In this document: in pieces, positions 26,814 to 44,220 of the stretch
How positions within the stretch are numbered: the first letter of the stretch is position 1
Layout: each line of letters begins with the position of its first letter
Origin: Oceaniferula spumae
Lineage (GTDB): Bacteria; Verrucomicrobiota; Verrucomicrobiia; Verrucomicrobiales; Akkermansiaceae
Direction: 5' to 3'
Length of the DNA stretch: 64,000 nt
Assembly (NCBI RefSeq): GCF_042849255.1
Contig: NZ_AP026866.1
Coordinates: 1,612,001-1,676,000 of the forward strand
Position numbers and translations under genes: made by a program
The notes under the pieces: generated by a model
The model's database searches: none
What the model saw: only the letters and a program-made list of their open reading frames with translations
What the model was told of the DNA's origin: nothing

Positions 26814-29369
26814 ATGCGCGAGCCCCTCGTCAGCACTGTCTCATCCACCTTCACAAGACTGTGGGTAATGATCTTTCTGATCAGTGCTCTCCACGCAGAT
26901 GAGTTCGGCCTGTTTGACTACGAAGTGAATGATGACGGAGTATCCGTCACCATCACCAATTACCCGACATCAGCTACTGGCCATGTTTCTGTGCCAGCCT
27001 ACATCGAGGCTAAGCCTGTCACCCACATCGGTCATTCCTCTTTCTCATCTTGCACAAGTATTACCAGCGTAGGTCTACCGACTACAGTGACGACCATTGA
27101 GCCCTATGCTTTTAATGCCTGCCGCTCCCTTACTCAGATCACTCTGCCACCTAGCCTCAAAGTCATTGACGAAGGTGCGTTCACTGCCTGTGAAGAGCTC
27201 GAGACGATCATCCTGCCTCAGGGGTTGACCACCATTGGACCAAGTGCATTTTACAGTTGCACCGCGCTGACCCAAATTACCATTCCCAATAGCGTCACTT
27301 CGCTCGGAAGCAGCGCTTTTGCTTTCTGTGATGAGTTAAATAGCGTGACTCTCCCAGCGAGCATCGGCCTGATAAATCATTCCACTTTCCGCAATTGCAA
27401 GAAACTGGCCTCAATCGACCTTCCTGAGGGCATTACGGAAATTGGTTCTCATGCCTTCGGCGGCTGCATCATACTCGATAACCTTGTCATTCCTAACAGC
27501 GTCCTAAACATTGGATCTCAATGTTTTTCCTATTGCAACACGCTCAAGGCCATCACTCTGGGTTCAGGGGTCGCCATGTTAGGTGAGCAGGCATTCTCTA
27601 ACTGCTCCACACTTGAAAATATCATCATCCCGCCCAACGTCGTTGCCATTGATAAAAGGTGTTTCGAAAATTGCAGGGCACTGACCCAGGTGTCTTTCTC
27701 TTCTGGCTTGGCCTCCATTGGAGAAGAGGCGTTTTACCGCTGCAGTATGCTGATCAGCGTGCAATTACCAGGGACGATTATTGAAATGGGAACCCGCACC
27801 TTTTATGGATGTTCTGCCGTTACCGAGGTCTCTTTGGCCGATGGTGCTACTGTCGTCGGCGAGCAAGCATTTAGCGACTGTAGCTTGCTCGAAACAGTCA
27901 TACTCCCAGGCAGCGTGATTTCGGTGGGCAGTGGTGCATTTAGCCGATGTGGTAAGTTGACTTCAGTAAGCATGGCAGAGGGCACAAGCTCGATAGAAGC
28001 TGACGCATTCACCCACTGTAGCGGCTTAACAACAGTCACCATTCCCAATAGTGTTTCTCACATCGGAGAAAGTGCCTTTGCATACTGCACTGAACTGAGA
28101 TCCATCACACTGCCTAACAATATAACCACACTCGAGGAAGGCGTGTTTGGCTACTGCTCAAACTTACTCAGCATAACCGTTCCAGAGGGAGTAACGCACA
28201 TCGGACGCTACTGTTTCACGTGGTGTCAAAGATTGGAGTTTATAAACCTCCCCTCGAGCATCAGCTATTTCGGTTATGGCGCGTTCAACGTCTGTTCAAG
28301 TCTCGCCCAGATTGATTTCCCTGCTGAGCAAACTGTCATCGAGCCGTTTACATTTGCCTCCTGCTCAAGCCTCACTGAATTTGAGATTCCAGCGGGCGTG
28401 ACAACGATCGGAATATCCGCCTTTTCCTCATGTAGCAAACTGACTGACATAGCAATACCTGCTAGTGTGAACAGCATCGGCAGCTCAGCATTTAATGGAT
28501 GTTCTAGCATTCGCTCGATCACCATCCCAGAGGGCATCACACTGATCGATGCGTTTACATTCAGGGGTTGCATGAGTGCGAGGACGATTCATATCCCTTC
28601 ATCGGTCACCACCATCAAACGCAATGCTTTTGACGCATGTTCATCCGTTGAGGAAATAAGGATACCAGACGGGGTAACCGCTCTTGAGAATAGCACTTTT
28701 TCTGAATGTGACTCCCTAACAAAAATCTGGCTACCCGATAGCTTAACGATGATTGGGAGCTTCACATTTTCAAGCTGTGATAAGCTCAAAGAAATTTTTC
28801 TTCCCAAGAACCTCACTTCCGTCGACTTCCGAGCATTCAACGGATGCGATGAATTGTCGGCTGCCTATTTTTCAGGTGATGCCCCTACTCTCGGTCAGTA
28901 TGTATTCGCAAACTCAGCCGTAGATTTTAAGATCTACTACCTCAGTGACAGCAGTGGATTCAGCCAACCAAGTTGGCAAGGGTATCCCTCAGAGATGATC
29001 GTTACTTCGATTGATGGAACAGTTACTTGGTTACTCACTCACCATATCAACCACCAGACTGATCTGGGGAATGATCTCAATAACGATGGGGTAAGTCTAC
29101 TCATGGCCTACGCCCTGGATTTAAATCCCAATGACAATCTGGCAGGTGAGATGCCACAGGTGCAGGTAGACAGCGAACAGCTTAGCATGACCTTCCATGG
29201 TTCCAGCCCTGGAGTTCTGTATGAGGTCAAAGTGAGTCAAAATTTACAGGATTGGACGGATACCGGAGTCACCATCACAGGTCCAGACGCCAGTGGCGTG
29301 GTGACAGCTGTCGCTCCGCGTGGTCAGCCCAACTGTTTCATGCGCCTTTCAGTAACTCAGAACCCCTGA
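26814..29369 (+). CDS. BspA-type leucine-rich-repeat (LRR_5) surface protein
   Basis: 851 residues with an N-terminal hydrophobic export signal (about 1-28, ending SALHADE). From about residue 60 to 720 there are about 28 tandem repeats of 23 residues with the pattern 'iGxxAFxxCxxLxxIxIPxsVtx', for example SVTSLGSSAFAFCDELNSVT. This is the Treponema/Bacteroides BspA family, usually surface adhesins. Nearly every repeat carries one Cys. The C-terminal ~130 residues form a non-repeat domain ending in a beta-sandwich-like segment (LYEVKVSQNLQDWTDTGV) common at the ends of large verrucomicrobial exported proteins. A cell-surface binding or adhesion role is inferred. The repetitive coding sequence could recombine and vary in copy number. 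Confidence 0.88.
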   Translation: MREPLVSTVSSTFTRLWVMIFLISALHADEFGLFDYEVNDDGVSVTITNYPTSATGHVSVPAYIEAKPVTHIGHSSFSSCTSITSVGLPTTVTTIEPYAFNACRSLTQITLPPSLKVIDEGAFTACEELETIILPQGLTTIGPSAFYSCTALTQITIPNSVTSLGSSAFAFCDELNSVTLPASIGLINHSTFRNCKKLASIDLPEGITEIGSHAFGGCIILDNLVIPNSVLNIGSQCFSYCNTLKAITLGSGVAMLGEQAFSNCSTLENIIIPPNVVAIDKRCFENCRALTQVSFSSGLASIGEEAFYRCSMLISVQLPGTIIEMGTRTFYGCSAVTEVSLADGATVVGEQAFSDCSLLETVILPGSVISVGSGAFSRCGKLTSVSMAEGTSSIEADAFTHCSGLTTVTIPNSVSHIGESAFAYCTELRSITLPNNITTLEEGVFGYCSNLLSITVPEGVTHIGRYCFTWCQRLEFINLPSSISYFGYGAFNVCSSLAQIDFPAEQTVIEPFTFASCSSLTEFEIPAGVTTIGISAFSSCSKLTDIAIPASVNSIGSSAFNGCSSIRSITIPEGITLIDAFTFRGCMSARTIHIPSSVTTIKRNAFDACSSVEEIRIPDGVTALENSTFSECDSLTKIWLPDSLTMIGSFTFSSCDKLKEIFLPKNLTSVDFRAFNGCDELSAAYFSGDAPTLGQYVFANSAVDFKIYYLSDSSGFSQPSWQGYPSEMIVTSIDGTVTWLLTHHINHQTDLGNDLNNDGVSLLMAYALDLNPNDNLAGEMPQVQVDSEQLSMTFHGSSPGVLYEVKVSQNLQDWTDTGVTITGPDASGVVTAVAPRGQPNCFMRLSVTQNP

Positions 29370-29424
29370 TTGTATTGAGGTGACTATCCTTGCCGTTTAG
29401 CGGCATCTGGCTAGCGTATGCCCC

Positions 29425-30498
29425 ATGGATTCATTGACCCAGGCAACTCTAGGCGCATTGTGCGGTGAGATCACCATGCGCAAGCAGCTGGGGTGGAAAG
29501 CACCCGCTTGGGGATTTTTCTGGGGCACCTTGCCAGATCTCGACATCATCGCCTCCCCTTTTCTCGAGCCTCTCGATCGTCTAGGCTGGCACCGTGGACT
29601 GTCTCATTCGTTACTGGTGATGTTGGCTGCGACTATTATCTTTGGGTATTTGTTAGCTAAACTTCATCACAAAAAGGGCATCACGCCCGTGCAGGCTGGC
29701 TGGTTTATTTTTTTAACATGGAGCACCCATGTGACCATCGATTGCTTCACCACCTACGGCACCCAGATTTACGAACCCTTCAGCGATGCACGAGTGGCAT
29801 GGAATAACATGTCGATCATTGATCTGTTTTTTACGGTTCCGATGTTACTGGCTCTAATCCTGGTGCTGTTTTTCAAAAAGGAATCCCCTGCCCGCACCTG
29901 GATCGGACGGACGGCGGCGATCTGGTTGTGCTGTTATGTTGCTGCCAGCTTCTACATCAAAGATCTGGCTCGGGAACATTTTGAAAAGGAACTCGCCGCG
30001 CAAGGTATCACAGCGTCAAAAATGGTAACGGCTCCCACCCTCTCTAACATCTTCCTCTGGCGAATGGTGGCTGAGTCCGAGGGAAACTATCACATTGGAT
30101 ACTGGTCGATCTTTGATTCGGACGACCGCGACACGGCATTCGATCAAATTCCTGCTAAGCACGAAGACTTGGGAACCTTCGCAGAAAGCGCCGAGGTGCA
30201 AAAACTGATCTGGTTTTCGCAAGGGTGGTATCAAGTCATCCGGTCCAACAACGACCCGGACTCTCTGCTGTTCATCGACATGAGATTTACTGAAATGCAC
30301 ACACCGGGAAAAAAGGCTCCGGTCTTTGTGTGGAAAGTCACTCGTGAAGGAAATGACTATCAATTCCGTCAGGTTTCATTCCGCGAGAATGTCGATATGA
30401 AATCCACCCTTGGATATCTCAGGGAAAGAATTCGTGGCGATGCGCCTGACTGGATGCAGGGTAGTTGGCCGTGGGAGACTGATCAAAACTTACCTTAA
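29425..30498 (+). CDS. YdjM/DUF457-family membrane protein (putative metal-dependent hydrolase)
   Basis: 357 residues. MDSLTQATLGA at the N-terminus and LPDLDII ... HRGLSHSLL (residues about 35-60) are signatures of the YdjM (LexA-regulated, membrane-bound, metal-dependent hydrolase) family; the Asp and His residues are the proposed metal ligands. A third motif, STHVTIDCFTTYGTQ, follows at about 105-119. Four or five membrane segments occupy the first ~190 residues, followed by a soluble C-terminal domain of about 160 residues. Biochemical function in the family is poorly defined. Its TAA stop overlaps the stop of the convergent yihY-like gene in a shared TTAA at 30495-30498. Confidence 0.85.
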   Translation: MDSLTQATLGALCGEITMRKQLGWKAPAWGFFWGTLPDLDIIASPFLEPLDRLGWHRGLSHSLLVMLAATIIFGYLLAKLHHKKGITPVQAGWFIFLTWSTHVTIDCFTTYGTQIYEPFSDARVAWNNMSIIDLFFTVPMLLALILVLFFKKESPARTWIGRTAAIWLCCYVAASFYIKDLAREHFEKELAAQGITASKMVTAPTLSNIFLWRMVAESEGNYHIGYWSIFDSDDRDTAFDQIPAKHEDLGTFAESAEVQKLIWFSQGWYQVIRSNNDPDSLLFIDMRFTEMHTPGKKAPVFVWKVTREGNDYQFRQVSFRENVDMKSTLGYLRERIRGDAPDWMQGSWPWETDQNLP

Positions 30499-31466
30499 GT
30501 ATCAGCATCTTCCCTCGCCACGTGGTCGGCCACATAGGCACCTCGCTGCCCCATTGGGCGATCGCGGCCTCGAGTGGTATCACAGGTCGTCTGCAGCTCC
30601 ATCTCACTGTTCAGCTCAGCGCCTAACATGATCGAGAATCCTGTCATGTAAAACCAGAGCAGCAGCAATACGATTGCGCCCAGCGATCCATAAGTCTTGC
30701 TGTAATCGCCGAATGATGACGTGTACCAAGTGAACAATGCCGAGGCCAGGATCCAGAGGAGGGCTCCTAGGAACGACCCCCAAGTCACCCATCGCCACTT
30801 TGCTTTCCGACGGCAGGGAGCGAATCGATAGATGATTGCCAGCCATGTCATCACGGCCACAAACATCAGTAGCCATCGTGAAACAGAAATAAGAACTTCG
30901 GTGAACCAACCCAGCTGAATGTAAGCCATGACCGCTGGCACAACGGCAAACAAACCCATCACCAGAATGACAAAAAACACACCACACACGGTGAGTCCCA
31001 GCTCCAAAGATTTCCTTCTAACAAACTTCCGACCATCAGGCTCACCGTAGGCGACATTCATGGAGGTGATCAGGGCGTTCATCGCTTTACTCCCTCCCCA
31101 GAATGCCAAGGCAAGCCCCAGAATCAGCCCCCAACCGGCTGCCAGATCATTGCCCGCGAGGCGCTTCAGCTCCACCGCGATCAAATCCATGACCTCACCG
31201 GGGATGATTTGATTAGCCCCTTCTAACTGGCGCTCAACGTCAGTCCTATCGGCGACAAGTCCATAGATAGACATGACCGCACCCAGCGCTGGCACCATCG
31301 CCAACATGAGATAGAAGGCGATCCCTGCGGCCGTGAAATTGACACGATCCTTCTTAAGCTCAGCCCACACCCGTTTGGTAATTTGCCACCACCCGTGTGC
31401 TGAAATATCACTGGGGCTCTGAATATTTTCATCTAGCCCCTCTTCTGGTTCGTTGCTGATTCTCAC
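30495..31466 (-). CDS. YihY/BrkB-family inner-membrane protein
   Basis: 323 residues with six hydrophobic segments. It has family motifs FTAAGIAFYLMLAMVPAL near the N-terminus, then GGSKAMNALITSMNVAYGE, and a C-terminal YGSLGAIVLLLLWFYMTGF with LGAELNSEME. These are characteristic of the YihY/virulence factor BrkB family (older annotation: ribonuclease BN, now considered wrong). Function is unknown; it is likely a polytopic membrane protein with transporter-like features. It starts 9 bases downstream of the dienelactone hydrolase stop in the same direction, so the two are probably co-transcribed. Confidence 0.9.
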   Translation of the reverse strand: MRISNEPEEGLDENIQSPSDISAHGWWQITKRVWAELKKDRVNFTAAGIAFYLMLAMVPALGAVMSIYGLVADRTDVERQLEGANQIIPGEVMDLIAVELKRLAGNDLAAGWGLILGLALAFWGGSKAMNALITSMNVAYGEPDGRKFVRRKSLELGLTVCGVFFVILVMGLFAVVPAVMAYIQLGWFTEVLISVSRWLLMFVAVMTWLAIIYRFAPCRRKAKWRWVTWGSFLGALLWILASALFTWYTSSFGDYSKTYGSLGAIVLLLLWFYMTGFSIMLGAELNSEMELQTTCDTTRGRDRPMGQRGAYVADHVAREDADT

Positions 31467-31475
31467 CGCTGTTAA

Positions 31476-32264
31476 TTACAGATTAAAAACCTGCTGCATG
31501 AATATCATCATGTCTTTCCAGCTGCGCTGATCTGCTTTCTCGTTATACGCCGCACCTTTGCTATTATCATTTCCAGCCATTTTCTGGGTAAATGCATGCA
31601 CTGCGTTGCCGTATTTGACCAGCTGCCAGTCCACCTTGTGATTGCGCATTTCCTCCTCGAAGGCTGCCAAGTCCTCAGCTTTCACATGAGGGTCATCGGC
31701 TCCATGTAGTGCCAGCACGCGGGCTTTGATTTTGGCTCCATCAGCAGGCGTGGGTGAGTCCAGTCCGCCGTGGAAGCTGATGACGCCTCCTATCTCGGCT
31801 CCGCTTCGTGCCAGCTCGATGACACCTGTGCCGCCGAAGCAATATCCAATGGCCACCACTTTGTTAGAATCCGCCTCTGGAAGTTTCAAGGCCTCAGCTA
31901 AGCCGATTTTTAGACGACTGCGGAAAAGACCACGGTCACCCTTGTATTTTCCCGCTTGCGCTCCGGCCTCCGAACGGTCCTTTGGTCGGACTCCCTTACC
32001 ATACACATCGACGGCAAAGGCCAAGTATCCGAGCTCCGCCAATTGCTTGCAGCGCATCTTCTCATAATCGGTCAGGCCCATCCACTGATGAACCACCAGA
32101 ACGACTGGCAGTTTCCCCTCCGTGTCCTTGGGCATAGCCACATATCCCTCCAGTGCTGTGTCCCCATCTTTATATTCCACCGATCTCTCAGTAAGCTCGG
32201 CTCCGTTTGCAGAGGTAATGATGAGAAGACTGAGCATCGCCATGTTTTTCCATAATGATTTCAT
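31476..32264 (-). CDS. Exported dienelactone hydrolase family protein
   Basis: 262 residues with a signal peptide (1-22, ending SANGAE). The hydrolase fold shows VVLVVHQWMGL (oxyanion region, about 55-64), the nucleophile motif GYCFGG with Cys142, an acid in HGADDPHV (Asp190/191) and the catalytic His at 223 in AVHAF. A Cys nucleophile is typical of dienelactone hydrolases, which open lactones and related esters. The signal peptide places it in the periplasm, unlike the classic cytoplasmic enzyme; such exported homologues are common in PVC bacteria. The natural substrate is unknown. Confidence 0.88.
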   Translation of the reverse strand: MKSLWKNMAMLSLLIITSANGAELTERSVEYKDGDTALEGYVAMPKDTEGKLPVVLVVHQWMGLTDYEKMRCKQLAELGYLAFAVDVYGKGVRPKDRSEAGAQAGKYKGDRGLFRSRLKIGLAEALKLPEADSNKVVAIGYCFGGTGVIELARSGAEIGGVISFHGGLDSPTPADGAKIKARVLALHGADDPHVKAEDLAAFEEEMRNHKVDWQLVKYGNAVHAFTQKMAGNDNSKGAAYNEKADQRSWKDMMIFMQQVFNL

Positions 32265-32345
32265 ATTCCGACTCTAGCACATGAGCTGAAATCTGCATAT
32301 GGATATGTCAGCCATGACTGACTAACAGGAGATATGATCAGGCTA

Positions 32346-33416
32346 TTACCGCTCTGAAATTTTCGGCAAAGGCACGCTTTTCACTAACTTGTCTGCACGA
32401 CCTCTAACGTCAGAGGGAGATCCAACAATAAAAATGAGGGATTGGGTCAACGATGAATTCTCGGGCCAATTGGTTTCTATCGCAGGCAGAAGGATGTTCA
32501 ACCTGTGTTGTGGCAGGTCGAGCTTGTTGAATGCCAACTGCGTCTTGTGATCGTTCTTGGGAATTTGTTTGGCACCGAAAGCGACCGCAAACGCAAGGGT
32601 GTCGGAGTGGGCCATGGCCCAGCCCCCAAGCTCTTCAGGTTGCCAGAACTGGTAGCCATTTTTTTTGAATTCGCCACGCCCGTGTGACTGCATCGGCAGA
32701 ATCGTGCGATTCAACGGCGTCCACCCCTCGAAATAAGAAGTCATGGTTTTGGGCCCGTGATGGATGGCTATCAACCGTGTCTTCTCTTTCTTTTCGCGTT
32801 TTGGCTTACCTACATCAAACGTCTTTTCGGTGACATTGTGAAGGGTCCAAGGATGTCTGAAAACCGTGCGTGTGAGTTTTAGACTGCCATCATCGAGCAC
32901 CTCGTAGCGCGATGTGGTGTCAAATTTTGGCCGACCGTGGCGGTCGAGAACTTTGTAAAACCAATGCTCAATGCGAGATTCGAATACCAGTGTTTTGGTG
33001 GCTCCACTTTCGGGAGTCTTGAGCACAGAGCATAGGGCATCGCCGTGATAGCAGCCTTCCATCGTGACGTTGGCACGCACATCGCCATCGCCGAGCTTGT
33101 GGGGAAGCGCTTCATAGCGCGAGTTCCAATATGTCCACTGGATCACTCGGTCCGTTGTTTCCCCTTGGAAAGATTCTCCGATCAAATTCTGCTTAGGCGC
33201 AATGACAAGATCGTAGATACCATTGATGGCGCCTCCCAAGTTGAAGGTGTAACGAAACCTCTCTTTCCCTTGGACCGAGACTAACAAGACACGCTGATCT
33301 GCTGAGTAAATCGCAGTGGTGGCCTGAGACTTCTGTGTGTCTTCAGCAGTCGCTGGAGTCCCATGGGAAAAGAGAAACACCAGACAGATGGCAGCCGCTG
33401 GAAATGGGATCTTCAT
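32346..33416 (-). CDS. Secreted protein of unknown function
   Basis: 356 residues from the ATG at 33414-33416, preferred over one 24 bases upstream because it starts directly at a signal peptide (MKIPFPAAAICLVFLFSHGT). The mature part looks beta-rich with many aromatics (QWTYWNSRYEALPHKLGDGD, WTLHNVTEKTFDV). It recalls secreted carbohydrate-active or galactose-mutarotase-like folds, but I cannot name a family and see no catalytic signature. It stands alone, 81 bases upstream of the dienelactone hydrolase gene on the same strand. Confidence 0.7.
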   Translation of the reverse strand: MKIPFPAAAICLVFLFSHGTPATAEDTQKSQATTAIYSADQRVLLVSVQGKERFRYTFNLGGAINGIYDLVIAPKQNLIGESFQGETTDRVIQWTYWNSRYEALPHKLGDGDVRANVTMEGCYHGDALCSVLKTPESGATKTLVFESRIEHWFYKVLDRHGRPKFDTTSRYEVLDDGSLKLTRTVFRHPWTLHNVTEKTFDVGKPKREKKEKTRLIAIHHGPKTMTSYFEGWTPLNRTILPMQSHGRGEFKKNGYQFWQPEELGGWAMAHSDTLAFAVAFGAKQIPKNDHKTQLAFNKLDLPQHRLNILLPAIETNWPENSSLTQSLIFIVGSPSDVRGRADKLVKSVPLPKISER

Positions 33417-33578
33417 ATGTTTTGGGTTACTCTCAAGCATGAGACACGGCAGGCTGACTGAACTCTATCGATACGAGATAATGGGACGTATACTTACAGC
33501 TCAGCAATCTCGAAACCGGTTTAGTGTCGAAACCGGAGGATTGTGGCAAATCCTCCCTACCGAATAACCTAACAACAA

Positions 33579-33613
33579 AAAAGCCCGGTAGCGCGCTGGG
33601 CACTACCGGGCTT
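33579..33613 (-). terminator. Terminator of the rpoBC operon
   Basis: On the minus strand, AAGCCCGGTAG and CTACCGGGCTT form an 11-bp perfect stem, followed by a T-rich tract (plus-strand A run at 33577-33582). It begins about 20 bases after the rpoC stop. Confidence 0.9.
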
Positions 33614-33634
33614 GTTGATTTTTCGACTTAGCGG

Positions 33635-37828
<4,194 letters not shown>

Positions 37829-37883
37829 AATATAGATTTTGAAGTGTTAAGATTAAGTTGTTAGGTTCGGTTGTTTACTGCGG

Positions 37884-41825
<3,942 letters not shown>

Positions 41826-42182
41826 AATAATTAGTGGGTATGAGCTGGTGTTTGGCTTGTTTTGACAACGCGAGGCGCAGGCTTTTTCCACGTTCAGCCG
41901 AGAGGCAGGTTCGCCCGCACTGTTTCCAGTCCGGGCTTCGTGGGTAGCTTGTTAGCTTCAGGTTGTTAGGTTGTGGTGAATTTCCGGGGAACGTCTTCCC
42001 TGGCGATTCACGAGCGGGTTTCAAAGATGGCTGCGGTGGGTTTGCCGCCGTGGTTGACCTGTGACAGTCATCCTTGAATGCCGCGCGTGGAATGCGGTAT
42101 GGTGATGGGGTTTGGTCCCTTTTGCGGAGGAACCGATACGGGAGAAGTTGAATTTGTCAAATTCTACCCGGATGGCTGACTT

Positions 42183-42216
42183 GTATGTGGTGCGTGCTGG
42201 CAGAGGCACCACACAC
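42183..42216 (-). promoter_or_regulatory. Hairpin in the rplL-rpoB spacer (attenuator or processing site)
   Basis: On the minus strand, GTGTGTGGTGC pairs with GCACCACATAC (11 bp, one wobble) around a 12-base loop, 54 bases after the rplL stop. There is no T run, so it is not a full terminator. In many bacteria this position holds a partial terminator or RNase III site that sets the ratio of L7/L12 to polymerase. The remaining ~390 bases of the 41826-42269 gap show no gene. Confidence 0.5.
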
Positions 42217-42269
42217 AAAGAAAGCCTTAGGGTTGCGTAGAACTGGTCTATGCAAGCGCAAGTAGAGGA

Positions 42270-42644
42270 CTACTTGAGCTCAACCTTGGCACCAGCTTCT
42301 TCAAGCTTGGCCTTGGCTGCGTCAGCGTCGTCTTTAGATGCGCCTTCAAGTACGGGAACGGGAGCGCTCTCGACAAGTTTCTTGGCATCTGCAAGACCGA
42401 GTCCGCTAGCAACTTCGCGCACTGCCTTAATGACAGCGATCTTGTTACCACCGGCTTCTGCAAGCACGACGTCGAATTCAGTTTTTTCCTCAGCAGCTTC
42501 AGCAGCGGCAGCAGGTGCAGCAGCGACAGCAGCAGGAGCAGCGGCGGATACGCCCCACTCTTCTTCGAGGGATTTTACAAGCTCAGCGGCTTCAAGCACG
42601 GTGAGTTTGCCCAGTTCTTCAGCTAGTTTAGTTAAGTCAGCCAT
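42270..42644 (-). CDS. rplL: 50S ribosomal protein L7/L12
   Basis: 124 residues. An N-terminal dimerisation helix (MADLTKLAEELGKLTVLEAA) is followed by an Ala-rich hinge and the C-terminal factor-binding domain with GGNKIAVIKAVREVASGLGL and ending AKLEEAGAKVELK. It forms the ribosome stalk that recruits translation GTPases. A clear ribosome-binding site (AAGGAG, plus-strand complement 42655-42660) precedes the ATG at 42642-42644; it is one of the few strong Shine-Dalgarno sites in this window, consistent with the high synthesis rate of L7/L12. Confidence 0.98.
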   Translation of the reverse strand: MADLTKLAEELGKLTVLEAAELVKSLEEEWGVSAAAPAAVAAAPAAAAEAAEEKTEFDVVLAEAGGNKIAVIKAVREVASGLGLADAKKLVESAPVPVLEGASKDDADAAKAKLEEAGAKVELK

Positions 42645-42857
42645 TTTATTTTTCTCCTTTTGTTGGTTACGTCGCGCCCGGAGCTTCCGGACATTTCAGC
42701 TCTTATGCCTAAGATCCGACGTGGGAACCTTATTTTGTATCAGGCGCCTCCCTGGAGGGGGTGAGCGCCATCCGTTCAGATTGTTTTATTGTTATTAGAA
42801 ACAGGAAGTTGGAAATTGGTTGAGTGTGCCGCCTTGGGGGCGGCAGAACTCTTAAAA

Positions 42858-43364
42858 TTAACCTTCGTGTTTTGCTTTGATGACGCGGGCCAGTGATGCG
42901 GCAGGCTCGTTGAGGACGCGGACCAGCGCGGTGGCAGGTGCGTTGATGGTGCCTAGCAGGGTAGCAAGCAGGACTTCGCGGGATGGAAGATCGGCAAGCG
43001 CGGTGATTTGCGCGGTGTCGAGCACGTCGCCGTCGAGGATACCGGTCTTAACTTCAGGCTTCTTGAACTCCTTGACGAAGTTCTTGATGGTCTTGGCAGC
43101 ACCACAGACATCGGATTCACCGGTGACGAAGGCTGTTTGGCCGAGAAGCTGATCGCTGATGTCAGGAAGCTTGGCATTTTCCAGAGCTTTGCGCATGTAG
43201 CTGTTTTTGGCTACGTGACACTCGGATCCGTTTTCGCCGAGGCGATTGCGGAGCTCGTCAAACTCAGGGACGGTCATGCCGGTGTAGTCAACTACCAGGA
43301 CAAACGGTGAGGAATTCACGCGCTCGAAGAGCTCGTCGATGATGTATTTCTTATCAGGATTCAT
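42858..43364 (-). CDS. rplJ: 50S ribosomal protein L10
   Basis: 168 residues from the ATG at 43362-43364 (MNPDKKYIIDELFERVNSSP). A longer reading from 43433 overlaps rplA and was rejected. The N-terminal globular domain contains VLVVDYTGMTVPEFDELRNR, and the C-terminal helix that carries L7/L12 dimers ends in LARVIKAKHEG. It is the base of the ribosomal stalk. It lies 23 bases downstream of rplA, and a 213-base spacer separates it from rplL. No separate L10 leader is evident upstream because the gap to rplA is too short. Confidence 0.97.
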   Translation of the reverse strand: MNPDKKYIIDELFERVNSSPFVLVVDYTGMTVPEFDELRNRLGENGSECHVAKNSYMRKALENAKLPDISDQLLGQTAFVTGESDVCGAAKTIKNFVKEFKKPEVKTGILDGDVLDTAQITALADLPSREVLLATLLGTINAPATALVRVLNEPAASLARVIKAKHEG

Positions 43365-43387
43365 GGTCGTGTTTTTCCTTGGGTTGA

Positions 43388-44086
43388 TTAGTTGATGGCG
43401 TAAAGGGAAGCTTCGAGAGCAACACCCGGGCACATGCTGGCGGCGAGGGTGACGTTTTCGATGTAGTTACCTTTGGCGGTTGCGGGCTTGGCCTTGATGA
43501 CGCTTTCGATCAGGGCACTGGTGTTTTCGGTAAGCTGGGCTTCACTGAATGAGGCCTTACCGATGGCAGCAGAGACGTTACCGTTTTTATCGAGTTTGTA
43601 GTCGATGCGGCCTGCCTTGACGGCGTTGACGGCAGCGGCTGTGTCATCGGTGACAGTGCCGGTCTTAGGGTTCGGCATGAGGCCGCGTGGTCCGAGGACA
43701 CGGGCAATCTTGCGAACTTCAAGCATGGCGTCTGGTGTGGCGATGGCGGCGTCGAAATCGGTGAAACCGTCTTGGACTTTCTTGATCAGATCTTCCATGC
43801 CGACTTCATCGGCTCCTGCGGCTGTAGCGGCTTTGGCGGCGTCTCCAGTAGCGAAGACAACAACGCGGACGCTCTTACCGGTGCCGTGTGGCAGGGCAAC
43901 AGATCCACGAACCATTTGATCGCTCTTACGAGGATCAACGCCGAGGCGGAATGAAAGTGTGACGGTGGGGTCAAACTTGGGTGCGGGAAACTTTTTGATG
44001 ATTCCTACTGCGTCTGCTAGGCCGTATTGCTTGTCGGAGTCGACAAGTTCGGCCGCCTTCTGGTAGCGTTTGCTTTTTTTGCTCAT
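43388..44086 (-). CDS. rplA: 50S ribosomal protein L1
   Basis: 232 residues, normal length. Signature PRGLMPNPKTGTVTDD is visible in the middle domain and KSVRVVVFATGDAAKAA precedes it. L1 forms the mobile L1 stalk near the E site and in many bacteria represses its own operon by binding the rplK leader. The start ATG at 44084-44086 is followed by a Lys/Ser-rich N-terminus (MSKKSKRYQKAAELV). A 134-base spacer separates it from rplK. Confidence 0.98.
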   Translation of the reverse strand: MSKKSKRYQKAAELVDSDKQYGLADAVGIIKKFPAPKFDPTVTLSFRLGVDPRKSDQMVRGSVALPHGTGKSVRVVVFATGDAAKAATAAGADEVGMEDLIKKVQDGFTDFDAAIATPDAMLEVRKIARVLGPRGLMPNPKTGTVTDDTAAAVNAVKAGRIDYKLDKNGNVSAAIGKASFSEAQLTENTSALIESVIKAKPATAKGNYIENVTLAASMCPGVALEASLYAIN

Positions 44087-44220
44087 TGTATTATTTGCAG
44101 TGCGGGCGAACCGTCCAGTGTGGACTGGCTCTCCTGCGGGTTGAATCAGGCTGCGCCTGAAGTGATCGGTGTGCAGTGATCAGTCATCAGTGAGGACTGT
44201 TAACTGCGCACGGAGATGGA

